From Paenibacillus tepidiphilus (lineage in GTDB: Bacteria; Bacillota; Bacilli; Paenibacillales; Paenibacillaceae): a DNA stretch of 64,000 bases. The notes under the pieces were generated by a model. The model had not been told where the DNA came from and did no database searches. It saw only the letters and a program-made list of their open reading frames with translations. The position numbers were made by a program, and so were the translations under genes. Shown here piece after piece: positions 26,401-33,175 of this stretch (position 1 is the first letter of the stretch; every line of letters starts with the position of its first letter). Where the stretch lies: NCBI RefSeq assembly GCF_008635795.1, contig NZ_VWRQ01000016.1, forward strand, positions 100,264 to 164,263. Direction: 5' to 3'.

Positions 26401-27724
26401 GGTGATGCAGAACCTGCTCGGTATGCTGAGCCCGGACGGACATCTGTTTATCGGGGATGTGCGCTCGCTGGCCTTGCTGCAGAGCTATCATACTTCGGTT
26501 GAGCTTTATAAAGCTTCGGATGAGCTGACGATATCCGGGCTGCAGGAGCGAATCCGCACTGCGGTTGCCGATGAGAACGAGCTGCTTGTGGATTCTAAAT
26601 ATTTCCTTAGTCTCAAGGAGACCGAGGAGCGGGTGCGCCATGTTGCCGTCCTGCCCAAAAAGACCCGGTACGGCAATGAAATGAGCAGATTCCGCTATCA
26701 GGTCGTTATCGGTACCGGAGAAGCCCGCCGCCTGGAGAGCCTGGTCCGGCTGGACGTCCGGGAGCTTGGGACGGAATACGGATTGCCGGAGCTTCTTAAA
26801 GGACGCAATGATGAAGCAATCCTCCTCGACCACATCCCGCTTGAACGGCTGGCATACGAGAACCGGGCGGAGGCACTGCTGGCGTCGGCGGTGGACGGCT
26901 CTACTGTGGGCGAGCTGAAAGCCCGACTGGAAGCAGAATCCGCCGCCCATACGGAAGCCTTCAGGTTGAAGAATCGGCGCGGGACCGGAGAGGAGACCTA
27001 CGAGCTGTTCCAATGGATCGGCGCCCCGGAAGATAGTGGGGATTATGCCATCCTTCCGCTGTGGAACGGTCATACCGCGAACGGCGACTATCAGCTGCTG
27101 CTGCTGCGCAAGGACAGATTCACAGGCGAGAGCTCTTATTATCATTATGAGGTGCCGCATATGCTGCGGTTCAGCGGAGACAAGAGCCTCTACTTCACCA
27201 ATCCGCTGGAATGGAAAAACAACCGGGAGTACGTTCCGCTCCTCCGCGAGCATGTCCGGCAGTCGCTGCAGGATTATATGATCCCTGCCCATTTTATTGT
27301 ACTGGAGCAGATGCCGCTGCTGCCGAGCGGCAAGCTGGATCTCAAGGCGCTGCCCGAGCCGGAGAATAACCGGCGGAATGTGCTGACTGAATATGCCGAT
27401 GCCGCGAGCGACAAGGAAAAGAAGGTCAAGCAGATCTGGGAAGCCGTTCTGGGCGCAGGCAATATCGGCGTCAACGATAATTTCTTCGATATCGGAGGCC
27501 ACTCGCTGCTGGTCCTTCAGGTCTACTATCAGATCAGGGAAAGCTTCGGCACCAGCCTGACCGTGGTGGATATGTTCAAATATCCGACCATCCGCAGCCT
27601 GTGCGAGGTGCTGGAGGAGGCGTCCGGCAGCTTCGCCGAGGTGGCGGCGGTCAGCGAGCAGGCGCAGAGCGGGAAGGAAGCCATGCGCGAGAAGCGCAAA
27701 CGTCTGAAGGAGCTTATGAAATAA
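17426..27724 (+). CDS. bimodular NRPS: C-(A remnant)-ligase-like A-KR-T-C-A-nMT-T
   Basis: This 3432-residue protein begins with C1 (about 5-440, HHIVMDG, His143/144, Asp148), which follows an E domain and so should be of the D-L type. Residues about 450-640 look like a degenerate C-terminal half of an A domain (RIVDTEG, TGYIGRLRQDGT, SASGPVK). An acyl-AMP-ligase-like domain follows (about 720-1270, core TSGSTGMPKA at 898). KR (about 1290-1790) has TGGLGGIG at 1526, Ser1670 and Tyr1683. T1 Ser1869 is in LGGHSL. C2 (about 1930-2370) has His2065/2066 and Asp2070. The second A core is at 2538, and its code by eye, D-V-S-H-F-S-L-V-E-K, is closest to Ser. An N-methyltransferase (EVGCGTG near 2912) is inserted in the A domain before its LPSGKLD end. 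T2 Ser3360 is in IGGHSL. Module 1 probably loads an alpha-keto or related acid that the KR reduces to an alpha-hydroxy acid. Module 2 adds an N-methyl Ser-like residue. No release domain is present. Confidence 0.93.
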   Translation: MNKGNVSDIYGLSTMQEGMLFHSLKSASASMYLEQFSCILNGELHADCFWQAWQRVIDGNPALRTAFMWEGLKKPMQVVLKECGCRYIQYDWRHLPPEEQERSYRSFLENDRSLGFDLGEAPLMRFALIRITDSSSYFVWSFHHIVMDGWSLPLVLGKMLEQYKELREGRTPAADNRQSFKAYIQWVQKQDHRATLRYWKEQLEGFEEVIQLTEELPGEQGGENRKQSLRLSAGLYADIEAAAKQHGLTSFQIYNLAYALLIGKYSGTDDVVYGTTVSGRPMDIPGIEEAVGLFINTVPVRVRLKRDVTLLDGLEQLREAQVSRSRHEYISLADIGSACNLPQLFQSLFVYENYANAEAYKNITDFSITGLELREEINYPLAWVIKPDDGICVETVYNSACFSDELIGQFQQSYLVLLQEIIHKLLEPVQAVTLIEESAEVYRVATAVVNLRNEPCSDLAAADFRSIRIVDTEGHALPDGFYGRIVQASADEAQDTGYIGRLRQDGTLQIHETLSTSMRIGASDRDLTRLEQQLLEDGLAEDIKLVHRYNLEGDSRLVMYYVEPVTDGLGDVQTGYEDRSQTVRSALLNRTAEWLDISMETCTGLADLVHVSAIPYSASGPVKLGELLKLEVINDNLLGRWSSMLSTETAAGEASLSARFVRRAVKPHRDKVHISELAEHYSFIGKGSGQAGNIQNTEMGGQWESGDNERALSLISGEELAIPEDTVFDLGHYIKRAAGHAPEGYGIRFIGYDGSVTFAPYRQIYEEAQAILAGLSLEGLKPGDKVIYQMDDNRNYVTTFWACMLGGLIGVPVTVAASYHDDNAAVRKLYNAWKMLERPVIVTDARLASGVRGVPAVLGEADELNVFAAEALRSSPALNPGHAAYEVKPDDLALLLLTSGSTGMPKAVMQSHRNLICRTIAGVSGNGFGPEEVTFNWMPMDHVGGTVMCNVRDVYLHCNEILAPVNYILESPLRWLTIMSEYRVTNTWAPNFAYNLINSHEHELKSLQLDLSRLRVITNGGEVVVARTALKFIELMQPYGLDKAAMKPCFGMSETCSGIIYSRDFADGLVKPEDTRVSVGYPLGGHMVRVVDAQDELLPLYTEGRFQIRGLAVTPGYYNNAKANAEAFTRDGWFDTGDLGMISDRGLTITGRAKDIIIINGVNYNNSDIEAVLEEISGVEVSYTAAVTVKPAGAQTEQLAVFFHPSSMDAPQLRKVMKEMQRAITAKIGVVIEYIVPLPKKDIPKTAIGKIQRILLRDSLLEGKYDPVLRQVELLRDINTVKPWTFGRVWQPLGFRHEPQDLSAATFLVFADDAGLAREFAGLTGQEAMGRVITVTRAERFSLESSGDIGCDYTSPAGCDALFTHLREIGWTPRHMLYLAGYEPASSGRMELAGQSQRGVYSLLTLVQALEKHGLCASTHLVVGASNVYQGVSGKETHAYNASLIGFMAALRMENTGLAGTLVDLEGSDLLQDARCVLEEIRHGETGSREISYRGGRRMAGLLKHLPLQPGESNVKLKQGGHYVVTGGLGGIGTVICRKLIEDYAAQLLIVGRSELDLLAEDDARVRSYRELAGLGAGVSYTPADVCDLAALQAAIGAYEERIGAAVDGILHLAGNSSYQRHLDDRDKYWIAAGDREAFAEEFDAKVYGTQNLFRIIEERKDAVMIAFSSVTSFLGSATFSAYSAANSFLEMFCQHAAEVEGYPVKCISWTMWDNIGMTAGNLQSINILSESIGQHVIGEQDGLLLFEAALRMDGALIYAGIDEHNRQMKPRIAEKLYAAETLAISLQEGPVSGLRLENARLIDDYGAVSTVKVYSADSGSGALDSDEEAGYSAAASETEQVIHDIWSEVLGIRRIGTGDNFFELGGHSLRATQVVSRIKKAYEVPFAINDLFYYPTIGELAGVIDGRLAELAGPVGEEAVAVLGEEEKRRGIPVSYAQQRLWFLRQYDEESAFYNILEAVRLEGKLNVDCLRQAVTEIVKRHDGLRTTFANVEGQVLQILHEAREVEIPIQDLTAVLPEEREALLQKLADGEVAAGFDFEHGPLLRCRLLKFAEQEHIIFLTMHHIVSDGWSMGVFVEEFVQLYEALAEQRPHSLPRVEWQYADYAAWQRGWFTGEVKQRQFDYWKNKLQDVATLDIPADYDRPKIQTYNGRKEFFNYSPELMRSVGQLAETTGATPFMIYLAAVNVLLARYTGQDDIAIGTPIANRTRKETEHTIGFFVNTLVLRSDLSGDLSFLELIERVKATALESYDAQDMPFEMLVDELDLERDLSRNPLFQVMFALQNEELPDFQLPGLKISRIETDNHSAMFDFWISMRELEDGVYALCEYNTDIYKRETVARMMRHLENILVSLCSDPSQNVKQFTFMDKHEIQEVLYGMNATEESLTSGLFIHESFEAQAALRPDAPAVSFEGNSLTYRELNEQVNRIAHYLLAQGIGRENFVGVYAERSIEMVAAIYGILKAGAAYVPIDPTYPRERVDYVLEDSQVKLVLACAGEVNLPEGITVVDLRDKEQLALYSVQNPDVKVDGQDAAYMIYTSGSTGKPKGTVNVHSGIRNRIQWGQRKFGMQQGDRQLQKTPFSFDVSCSEIFWAPTAGACLVIARPEGHKDVDYLIEVIRDEGITFCHFVPSILKLFLDHPGVGQAGSLKKVFCSGEALPYRLKEQFFATLNAEMHNLYGPTEASVEVSHYDCSEPLDKEIVPIGRPIANVQLYVLDRFMNPVPYNVSGELYIAGVNLARGYYQREELTAERFIPNPFSKYANARMYKTGDIVTLLPDGNISFIGRADNQVKIRGLRVELGEIEKVIQSHPSVRDNVVLARESGDDVRIVSYIVREEHYQLQAAEEGGKEQVNRWETVFDHAYNKEEEVRDFSLNTVSWNSSYTGESIPHAEMEEWLADSVDVIKELKPRKVLEVGCGTGMILFKIAPLCEEYVGVDLSRVGLDYIESHLDDAMNVRLYQKAADELDELQEERFDTIIVNSVIQYFPNGDYLHRVMQNLLGMLSPDGHLFIGDVRSLALLQSYHTSVELYKASDELTISGLQERIRTAVADENELLVDSKYFLSLKETEERVRHVAVLPKKTRYGNEMSRFRYQVVIGTGEARRLESLVRLDVRELGTEYGLPELLKGRNDEAILLDHIPLERLAYENRAEALLASAVDGSTVGELKARLEAESAAHTEAFRLKNRRGTGEETYELFQWIGAPEDSGDYAILPLWNGHTANGDYQLLLLRKDRFTGESSYYHYEVPHMLRFSGDKSLYFTNPLEWKNNREYVPLLREHVRQSLQDYMIPAHFIVLEQMPLLPSGKLDLKALPEPENNRRNVLTEYADAASDKEKKVKQIWEAVLGAGNIGVNDNFFDIGGHSLLVLQVYYQIRESFGTSLTVVDMFKYPTIRSLCEVLEEASGSFAEVAAVSEQAQSGKEAMREKRKRLKELMK

Positions 27725-27743
27725 AAGAGCCGTAAGGAGCCGT

Positions 27744-29786
27744 ATGATGGAGAACACAAAGGAGAAAATCAAAGCCTTATCCAGAGAACAGCTGCTGGAG
27801 CTGATGGCCAAGTCCAAGGGACAGAAGCAGACCCAGAGCCAGGCGATTGAGCGGGCTGACCGGACTGCGGGCAGCCTCAGCCAGTCCTATTCCCAGCAGC
27901 GGCAATGGTTCATGGAGCAATTGATGAACGGCGGTGTATTCAATGTTCCGCAATCCTATCTGCTCAAGGGTGCGGTGCGGACCGATCTGCTGGAGGAAGC
28001 GCTCAACCGGATGGTGGAGAAGCATGAAAGTCTCCGCACGGTATTCAATACTGTAGACTATGTTCCTTCCCAGATGTTCAAGCCTTATGAGCGGTTTCAG
28101 GTTGAACTGACTGACCTGCAGGCTTACGACAGCGGAGAGCAGCGGGACAAAATCCAGGAGATCAACCGCGAAATCGCCAGACGGCCGTTTGATTTGACGG
28201 TAGGACCGTTATGGCGCTTCCGGATGATCCGGCTGTCGGAGGAAGAAGTGGTGCTGACACTCTCGCTGCACCATATTGTCTGCGACGGCTGGTCCTTCGG
28301 CGTCATCATGCAGGAAATTGCCGAAGTCTACACCGGACTGCTGCAGGGGGAGGCGGATATCCGTCCGCTTCCCGTGCAGTATGCCGATTATTCCGAATGG
28401 CAGCGCAAGCGGATTGAGAGCGGCGAGCTGGATGCTCAGCTGGACTACTGGCTGCGCAAGCTGCAGGCTGTCCCGGCCTGTATTTCACTGCCCTATGACT
28501 ACAGACGCGGCGATGTCCAGACCTACCGCGGCAGGACGGAATACTTCGTCATTGAGCGGGAGACGGCGCAAGCCATTAACGAGACCGCCCTGCGGTATAA
28601 AAGCTCGGTCTATCATCTTATGCTGTCCGTGCTGACTCTGCTGCTGCATGCTTACAGCCTGGATGACACGGTATGCATCGGAACGCCGGTGGCGGGACGG
28701 AGCCGGGTGGAGCTGGAGAAGCTGATTGGCTTGTTTATTAACACGGTGGTCATCCGCAGCCGGCTGGAGCATGCGATGAGCTTCGCCGGACTGCTGGAGG
28801 AAGTGAAGGGGAGCTGCATCGAGGCGTTCAACCATGCGGAGATTCCCTTTGAGCGGGTGGTGAGCGGCCTGAATTTGCCGCGGCAGATGCAGCATTCGCC
28901 GCTCTTCCAGGTGCTGTATGTCCAGACCGAGGAGTCGATGCTGAATGTGGCGATTCCCGGCATTAGCGTCGAGGTCATCCCGGTCACGGCAGAGACGGCA
29001 CAATTCGATCTCTCGCTGTATGCCACAGTAATGCGGGAGGGGATATCTGCCGGCTTCGAGTACAATACCGATTTGTTCAGCCGGGAGACCATTCTCCGGA
29101 TGATCGAGGATTTCCGGCTGCTCCTGGAGAGTGTTGTTGCGGGTCCGGAACGCAGCATCGGAGAGCTGGTCGGCCTGCTGAGTCCCAAGAAGCTTGCACT
29201 GACCCTCGTATCCTCTTTCGAATCCGAGCCGGTCGCCGAAGCGCTGGAGTATTGGATGGATCAATTTGCGGTTCCCGTGAAGCTGCAATTCGCGCCATAC
29301 AGCCAGGTATTCCAGCAGCTGATCGACGGGAGCAGTCTCTTGGCGCAGCGGCGCGGCGGCATCGGAATTGTGCTGCTGCGGCTGGAGGACTGGATACAGG
29401 GAATGGACTTCCAGCCGCAGCGTCTGGAGGCCGTACTTGCCGAGAATACCGGCCGGTTCATTTCCAGTCTGCTCGGCCATGTGAACAAGCACCGTTCCCG
29501 GCTGCTGCTGGTGCTGTGTCCGGCCTCTGCGCGGGTGCTTGGCCACCCGGAGCTTAGCGCGCAGGTGGGCCGGCTGGAAGCGCAGATTGAAGGCAAGGCA
29601 GCCGGCAATCGCTATATCACCGTGCTGCAGGGCGAAGACATTGCCCGTAAATACGGGCTGGCGGAGTATAACGACGGCTTGGGGGACGAGGAAGGACATG
29701 TCCCCTACTTGCGGGAGTATTTTACCGCGCTGGGTACTGAGCTGGCCCTGAATATGCTGGAGCGGAGCCTGCAGGCTTCCTCCTGA
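27744..29786 (+). CDS. condensation domain fused to an FkbH N-terminal-like domain
   Basis: This 680-residue protein has no carrier domain. An N-terminal helical region (residues 1-40) resembles an NRPS docking segment. The C domain (about 45-470) has LHHIVCDGWS with His176/177 and Asp181, and full C-domain motifs such as GTPVAGR and QHSPLFQ. The last 190 residues (about 485-675) contain LVSSFESEPVAEAL, FAPYSQVFQQL and IVLLRLEDW. These correspond to the N-terminal SGNH-like region that precedes the HAD domain in FkbH-type glyceryl-carrier synthases; the HAD part itself is absent. The related region occurs again at the N-terminus of the protein at 33176. AAGGAG lies 5 nt before the ATG. It probably catalyses the last bond formation between the chain on the preceding T domain and a unit on a separate carrier. 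Confidence 0.85.
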   Translation: MMENTKEKIKALSREQLLELMAKSKGQKQTQSQAIERADRTAGSLSQSYSQQRQWFMEQLMNGGVFNVPQSYLLKGAVRTDLLEEALNRMVEKHESLRTVFNTVDYVPSQMFKPYERFQVELTDLQAYDSGEQRDKIQEINREIARRPFDLTVGPLWRFRMIRLSEEEVVLTLSLHHIVCDGWSFGVIMQEIAEVYTGLLQGEADIRPLPVQYADYSEWQRKRIESGELDAQLDYWLRKLQAVPACISLPYDYRRGDVQTYRGRTEYFVIERETAQAINETALRYKSSVYHLMLSVLTLLLHAYSLDDTVCIGTPVAGRSRVELEKLIGLFINTVVIRSRLEHAMSFAGLLEEVKGSCIEAFNHAEIPFERVVSGLNLPRQMQHSPLFQVLYVQTEESMLNVAIPGISVEVIPVTAETAQFDLSLYATVMREGISAGFEYNTDLFSRETILRMIEDFRLLLESVVAGPERSIGELVGLLSPKKLALTLVSSFESEPVAEALEYWMDQFAVPVKLQFAPYSQVFQQLIDGSSLLAQRRGGIGIVLLRLEDWIQGMDFQPQRLEAVLAENTGRFISSLLGHVNKHRSRLLLVLCPASARVLGHPELSAQVGRLEAQIEGKAAGNRYITVLQGEDIARKYGLAEYNDGLGDEEGHVPYLREYFTALGTELALNMLERSLQASS

Positions 29787-29809
29787 TCATGAAAGAGGTG
29801 GCGGAGGAA

Positions 29810-30049
29810 ATGAGACTGAAGCAGATTGTTGCGGAGGTGCTGAAGCTTCCGGCGGGAGAAATCGACGGACAATTGTCTCCGCAGAATGCGCCGGAATGGA
29901 CCAGCCTGAAGCAGGTGGAGCTAATCACAAGCGTTGAGGAAGCGTACCAGATCAAGTTCACGATGAAGGAAATGAAGAGCCTCAGAAGCTACGCCGCCTT
30001 CGAACAGATCCTCAGGGGCAAAGGGACGGGGGATGAAGCCTTTGAGTAA
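29810..30049 (+). CDS. free-standing acyl carrier protein
   Basis: This is a 79-residue acyl carrier protein. The likely phosphopantetheine Ser32 lies in EWTSLKQVELI, which matches the WDSLxH-type motif of FkbJ-like carriers from glyceryl- and hydroxymalonyl-ACP systems, with Thr in place of Asp. An in-frame ATG at 29789 adds seven residues but has no ribosome site. The ATG at 29810 has AAAGAGG about 10 nt upstream and gives a normal ACP N-terminus. The gene overlaps the E1 alpha start by 17 nt, so translational coupling with the E1/E2 genes is likely. It is the best candidate to receive the acyl unit made by E1/E2. Confidence 0.88.
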   Translation: MRLKQIVAEVLKLPAGEIDGQLSPQNAPEWTSLKQVELITSVEEAYQIKFTMKEMKSLRSYAAFEQILRGKGTGDEAFE

Positions 30050-30965
30050 GGCTATGGCGGAGGCACTGCCGTTCGAAGCGGCCAGCGATGAGGATCTGGA
30101 GCTCATGCTATTGATCCGTGAATATGAGCTGACGGTGCTGGAGCTGTTCGCGGAGGGGCTGATTAAAGGGACCGCCCATACCTGCATCGGGCAGGAGTAT
30201 ATCCCGGTTGCCTTAAATCCGTTCATCACTGACGGGGATTACGTCGTCAGCAACCACCGTGGACACGGGCATTATCTGGCCCGCTATCAGGATGCTGAAG
30301 GACTGCTGGCGGAAGTGACGGGCCGGCGGGGCGCCGTATGCGGCGGCGTCGGCGGCAGCCAGCATATCCACCGGGAGCGGTTCCTGTCCACAGGAGTCCA
30401 AGCGGAAGGCATCGCGGTGGGCGCCGGCATCGCCTGGAGCTACAAGCATAAGAAGCAGGAGCAGGCTGTATTCGTGTACATCGGAGAAGGGACCTTCGGC
30501 CGGGGCTGTGTTTATGAAGCCCTGAATTTCGCCGGCCTGTGGCAGCTGCCGCTGATCATTGTGGTCGAGAATAACGGCATCGCCTTGTCCACGCCGCAAA
30601 GCTGTGCTATGGCCGGCAGCATCGAAGGCCGTGTGCGGGGCTTCGGCATTGACTATATGCGCGTTGAGAGCCGGGACCCGGGAACGGTCCGGGTACAGGT
30701 GGGTGAGAGCATTCTTCAGGCACGCAAGACATGCAAGCCTCTGGTGCTGGAGTTTATCACCGACCGGGTGGCTTCGCACAGCAAAGGGGATGACACCCGC
30801 ACCGCTGAGGAGCTGGCGGCTGTACAGGAACGCTATTGGTACAACCGGATGAAGGCGGCCGGCGGCCAGCGGTTTCTGGAGCTGGAGCAGGCGGTCCGGG
30901 GGCGGATGCGGTCACTGCGGGATGATGTCATGGGCAGAGAGGAGGCGGTATGGAGCGATGTCTGA
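30033..30965 (+). CDS. thiamine diphosphate-dependent E1 component, alpha subunit
   Basis: This 310-residue protein is of the 2-oxoacid dehydrogenase E1 alpha family (pyruvate or acetoin dehydrogenase type). Visible are HRGHGHYLAR, GGVGGSQHI and the thiamine diphosphate motif starting GEGTFGRG (residues 151-158) and ending VENN (Asn180/181). The usual GDG is GEG here (Glu152). E1 alpha binds thiamine diphosphate at the interface with E1 beta, decarboxylates a 2-oxoacid or cleaves a ketose, and passes the two-carbon unit to the E2 lipoyl arm. The gene overlaps the ACP gene at its start and the E1 beta gene by 8 nt at its end. Its place inside an NRPS operon suggests a dedicated acyl-unit supply rather than central metabolism. 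The substrate cannot be read from the sequence. Confidence 0.9.
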   Translation: MKPLSKAMAEALPFEAASDEDLELMLLIREYELTVLELFAEGLIKGTAHTCIGQEYIPVALNPFITDGDYVVSNHRGHGHYLARYQDAEGLLAEVTGRRGAVCGGVGGSQHIHRERFLSTGVQAEGIAVGAGIAWSYKHKKQEQAVFVYIGEGTFGRGCVYEALNFAGLWQLPLIIVVENNGIALSTPQSCAMAGSIEGRVRGFGIDYMRVESRDPGTVRVQVGESILQARKTCKPLVLEFITDRVASHSKGDDTRTAEELAAVQERYWYNRMKAAGGQRFLELEQAVRGRMRSLRDDVMGREEAVWSDV

Positions 30966-31986
30966 CAAGGAGCGGATCAATGACAATCTGCGCGGCGCCC
31001 TCCGCCGCCTGATGGCCGAGGACGAAGCTGTAATTGTGCTCGGCGAGGATGTGAATGAGCCTTACGGCGGCGCCTTCAAGATTACGAAGGGCCTGTCTGC
31101 CGAATACCCGGAGCGTGTGCTGGCCACGCCAATCAGCGAGGAGGGCTTCGTCAACATGGCCAGCGGCATGTCGCTGATGGGACTAAAGCCGGTCGTGGAC
31201 ATGATGTTCTCCGACTTCACGGCGCTGGCGTTTGATCCCTTGCTGAATTTCGCCTCCAAATCCGTCACGATGTATGGCAGAAGGCTGGAGCTCCCGATGA
31301 TCGTCAGATGCGCCAACGGCGGATACCGGGGCTACGGGGCGACGCACAGCCAGAGCATGCAGAAATATTTCATGGGCATTCCCAATCTGAGCGTCTACGA
31401 GCTGTCTCCGTTCCACGATAATTACGCCGTGCTGCGGCGGATGCTGGAGGAGAAGCAGCCGTGCATGTTCTTCGAGGAAAAGATGATTTATTCCCATTAC
31501 ATGTACAGGAATGGCACCGTCAGTGAGCTGTTCGGCTTCACCTGGAAGGGGGAGGAGAACAACTGGGCGCTGGCCGCCATCGAGGAAACGGCTGCGGCAG
31601 AGGTGCTGATTCTTTGTCCGGGCGGACTGGCCGCCATGTGCGTGGCTGCTGCCGAGAAGCTGATCCTGGAAGATGAAATTGAGGTCAAGATCGCCGTTCC
31701 TTCAAAGCTGTATCCTTGCAGGATCGAGGACATTCTGGAGGATGCGGTGCAGGCCGGCAGGATTCTGATTGTCGAAGAAGGAACCTGCGGAGGCAGCTGG
31801 GGCGAAGGAGTGGCTGTCCAATTGTATCCTCATCTTCTTGGAGGAAGCGGCGGCGACATCCGGCTGCTTCATTCGAAGACCAGCATTATCCCGGCTTCGG
31901 TTCATCATGAGCAGCATGTGCTGATCGAAGAGCGGGATATCATTGAGAACGTGCGGGAGCTGATGAAGCCGCAGCCCGTACGGTGA
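30958..31986 (+). CDS. thiamine diphosphate-dependent E1 component, beta subunit
   Basis: This 342-residue partner of the preceding gene has E1 beta landmarks: VLGEDVNEPYGGAFKITKGL, the ATPISEEGF segment carrying the catalytic-site Glu, and a C-terminal transketolase-like domain (VPSKLYPC, VEEGTCGGSWGEGV). I place the start at ATG 30958, which overlaps the E1 alpha stop and has AGGAGG upstream. The open frame also allows an ATG at 30922, but that would add 12 residues with no ribosome site. Together with E1 alpha it should form a heterotetramer. No dihydrolipoamide dehydrogenase (E3) gene accompanies it in this window. Confidence 0.92.
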   Translation: MSDKERINDNLRGALRRLMAEDEAVIVLGEDVNEPYGGAFKITKGLSAEYPERVLATPISEEGFVNMASGMSLMGLKPVVDMMFSDFTALAFDPLLNFASKSVTMYGRRLELPMIVRCANGGYRGYGATHSQSMQKYFMGIPNLSVYELSPFHDNYAVLRRMLEEKQPCMFFEEKMIYSHYMYRNGTVSELFGFTWKGEENNWALAAIEETAAAEVLILCPGGLAAMCVAAAEKLILEDEIEVKIAVPSKLYPCRIEDILEDAVQAGRILIVEEGTCGGSWGEGVAVQLYPHLLGGSGGDIRLLHSKTSIIPASVHHEQHVLIEERDIIENVRELMKPQPVR

Positions 31987-31999
31987 AGGGGGATTCCAT

Positions 32000-33130
32000 G
32001 TGCAAAAGGTCATTATACCGCAATTGAATGCCAATGACGGGGAGTGTACGGTCCAGGACATCCATTGCCCGGCGGAGACCGCCGTCAAGGCGGGAGATCT
32101 GCTGGCAACCCTGGAGACCTCCAAGGCGGTCATTGATGTCGAGGCTGAGGAGGCAGGTTATTTCTACCCGCTGGCCAAGGCGCAAAGTGAATTGAAGACC
32201 GGTGAGACGCTGGCCCTGATCTTCGCCAGCCTGGAGGAGCTGCACGCGTTCAAGGAAACGGCGGCTGCCGAATCAGCCGCTGCCGAAGCCGCTGTACTGT
32301 CCGCAGCTTCGCTGTATACGCTCTCCAACCAGGCCAAAGCATTCGCAGAGCTTCACCAGTTCACGGCGGAGGAGCTGTCCTCCCTGAACAAGAAGGTGAT
32401 CAAGCTCAGCGATCTGGCCGGACTGCTGGAACAGCGGGAGCTTGCGGCGCCGGAGCATATGCCGCTGTCCAAGAATCAGAAGCAGGTCGCCCGAACGGTG
32501 ACCGCATCGTACCAGACGATCCCGCGGGCGTTCCTGCTCATGAAGGTGTACTGCGACCAGGCGCTGGCCGGCATGCGGGAGCTGGGAGCCAGGCTGGATG
32601 AATTCGTCGGCTTCGGCGAGGTGCTGCCGGGCCTGCTGGCGGAGCTGCGGGACGAGTTCCCGTTCCTGTACGGAAGCCTGCGGGATGAGGAGACCTTCGT
32701 TCCGGCGGCCGAGGTCAATGTCGGCGTGACGCTGGATGCTGGAACGGGGCTCTATATTCCGGTCATCCGCCAGGCGGATCTCGCCAGCATCGAGCGTGTA
32801 ACCGAAGTTATGGCGGAATACAAGTACAAGGCGCTGCGCGGCAGCTTCGAAGGGAAGGATCTGGCGGACGGCTGCATCACTGTCAGCCTGAACACCAGTC
32901 CGGATGTCGTAAGCGTGCTGCCCATCATTCTGCCGGGCCAGACCGGGATGCTCTCCGTGGGCGGTGTAATGAAGGAGCTGGCACTGAAGGACGGGGAGGT
33001 TAGCGAGCGGAGCTATCTGCATCTGGGGCTGGCCTATGACCACAGAGTGGTCAACGGCTTCTATGCGGTAGCCTTCCTGACCCGGCTGAAGGAACGGCTG
33101 GAGCATTTCGGGGCTGCTCTTCCGGCCTAA
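32000..33130 (+). CDS. lipoyl E2-type 2-oxoacid dehydrogenase acyltransferase
   Basis: This 376-residue protein has an N-terminal lipoyl domain (about 1-78) with the lipoylated Lys42 in ETSKA. An Ala-rich linker follows, then a weak peripheral-subunit-binding-like segment (about 105-145) and a C-terminal acyltransferase domain (about 155-370). The catalytic motif reads DHRVVNG with His348. The Asp of the canonical DHRxxDG is Asn352, so catalysis may be changed. GTG at 32000 is the start, with AAGGGGG 7 nt upstream; the ATG two bases earlier is in another frame and stops quickly. E2-like proteins transfer acyl or glyceryl units to carrier proteins in tetronate and quinocarcin-type pathways. 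Here the likely acceptor is the ACP at 29810 or the T domain in the next gene. Confidence 0.9.
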   Translation: MQKVIIPQLNANDGECTVQDIHCPAETAVKAGDLLATLETSKAVIDVEAEEAGYFYPLAKAQSELKTGETLALIFASLEELHAFKETAAAESAAAEAAVLSAASLYTLSNQAKAFAELHQFTAEELSSLNKKVIKLSDLAGLLEQRELAAPEHMPLSKNQKQVARTVTASYQTIPRAFLLMKVYCDQALAGMRELGARLDEFVGFGEVLPGLLAELRDEFPFLYGSLRDEETFVPAAEVNVGVTLDAGTGLYIPVIRQADLASIERVTEVMAEYKYKALRGSFEGKDLADGCITVSLNTSPDVVSVLPIILPGQTGMLSVGGVMKELALKDGEVSERSYLHLGLAYDHRVVNGFYAVAFLTRLKERLEHFGAALPA

Positions 33131-33175
33131 AGCAGGCACTGCCCGATTACAGAAGCGGAAGAAGGAGGAAGGATA

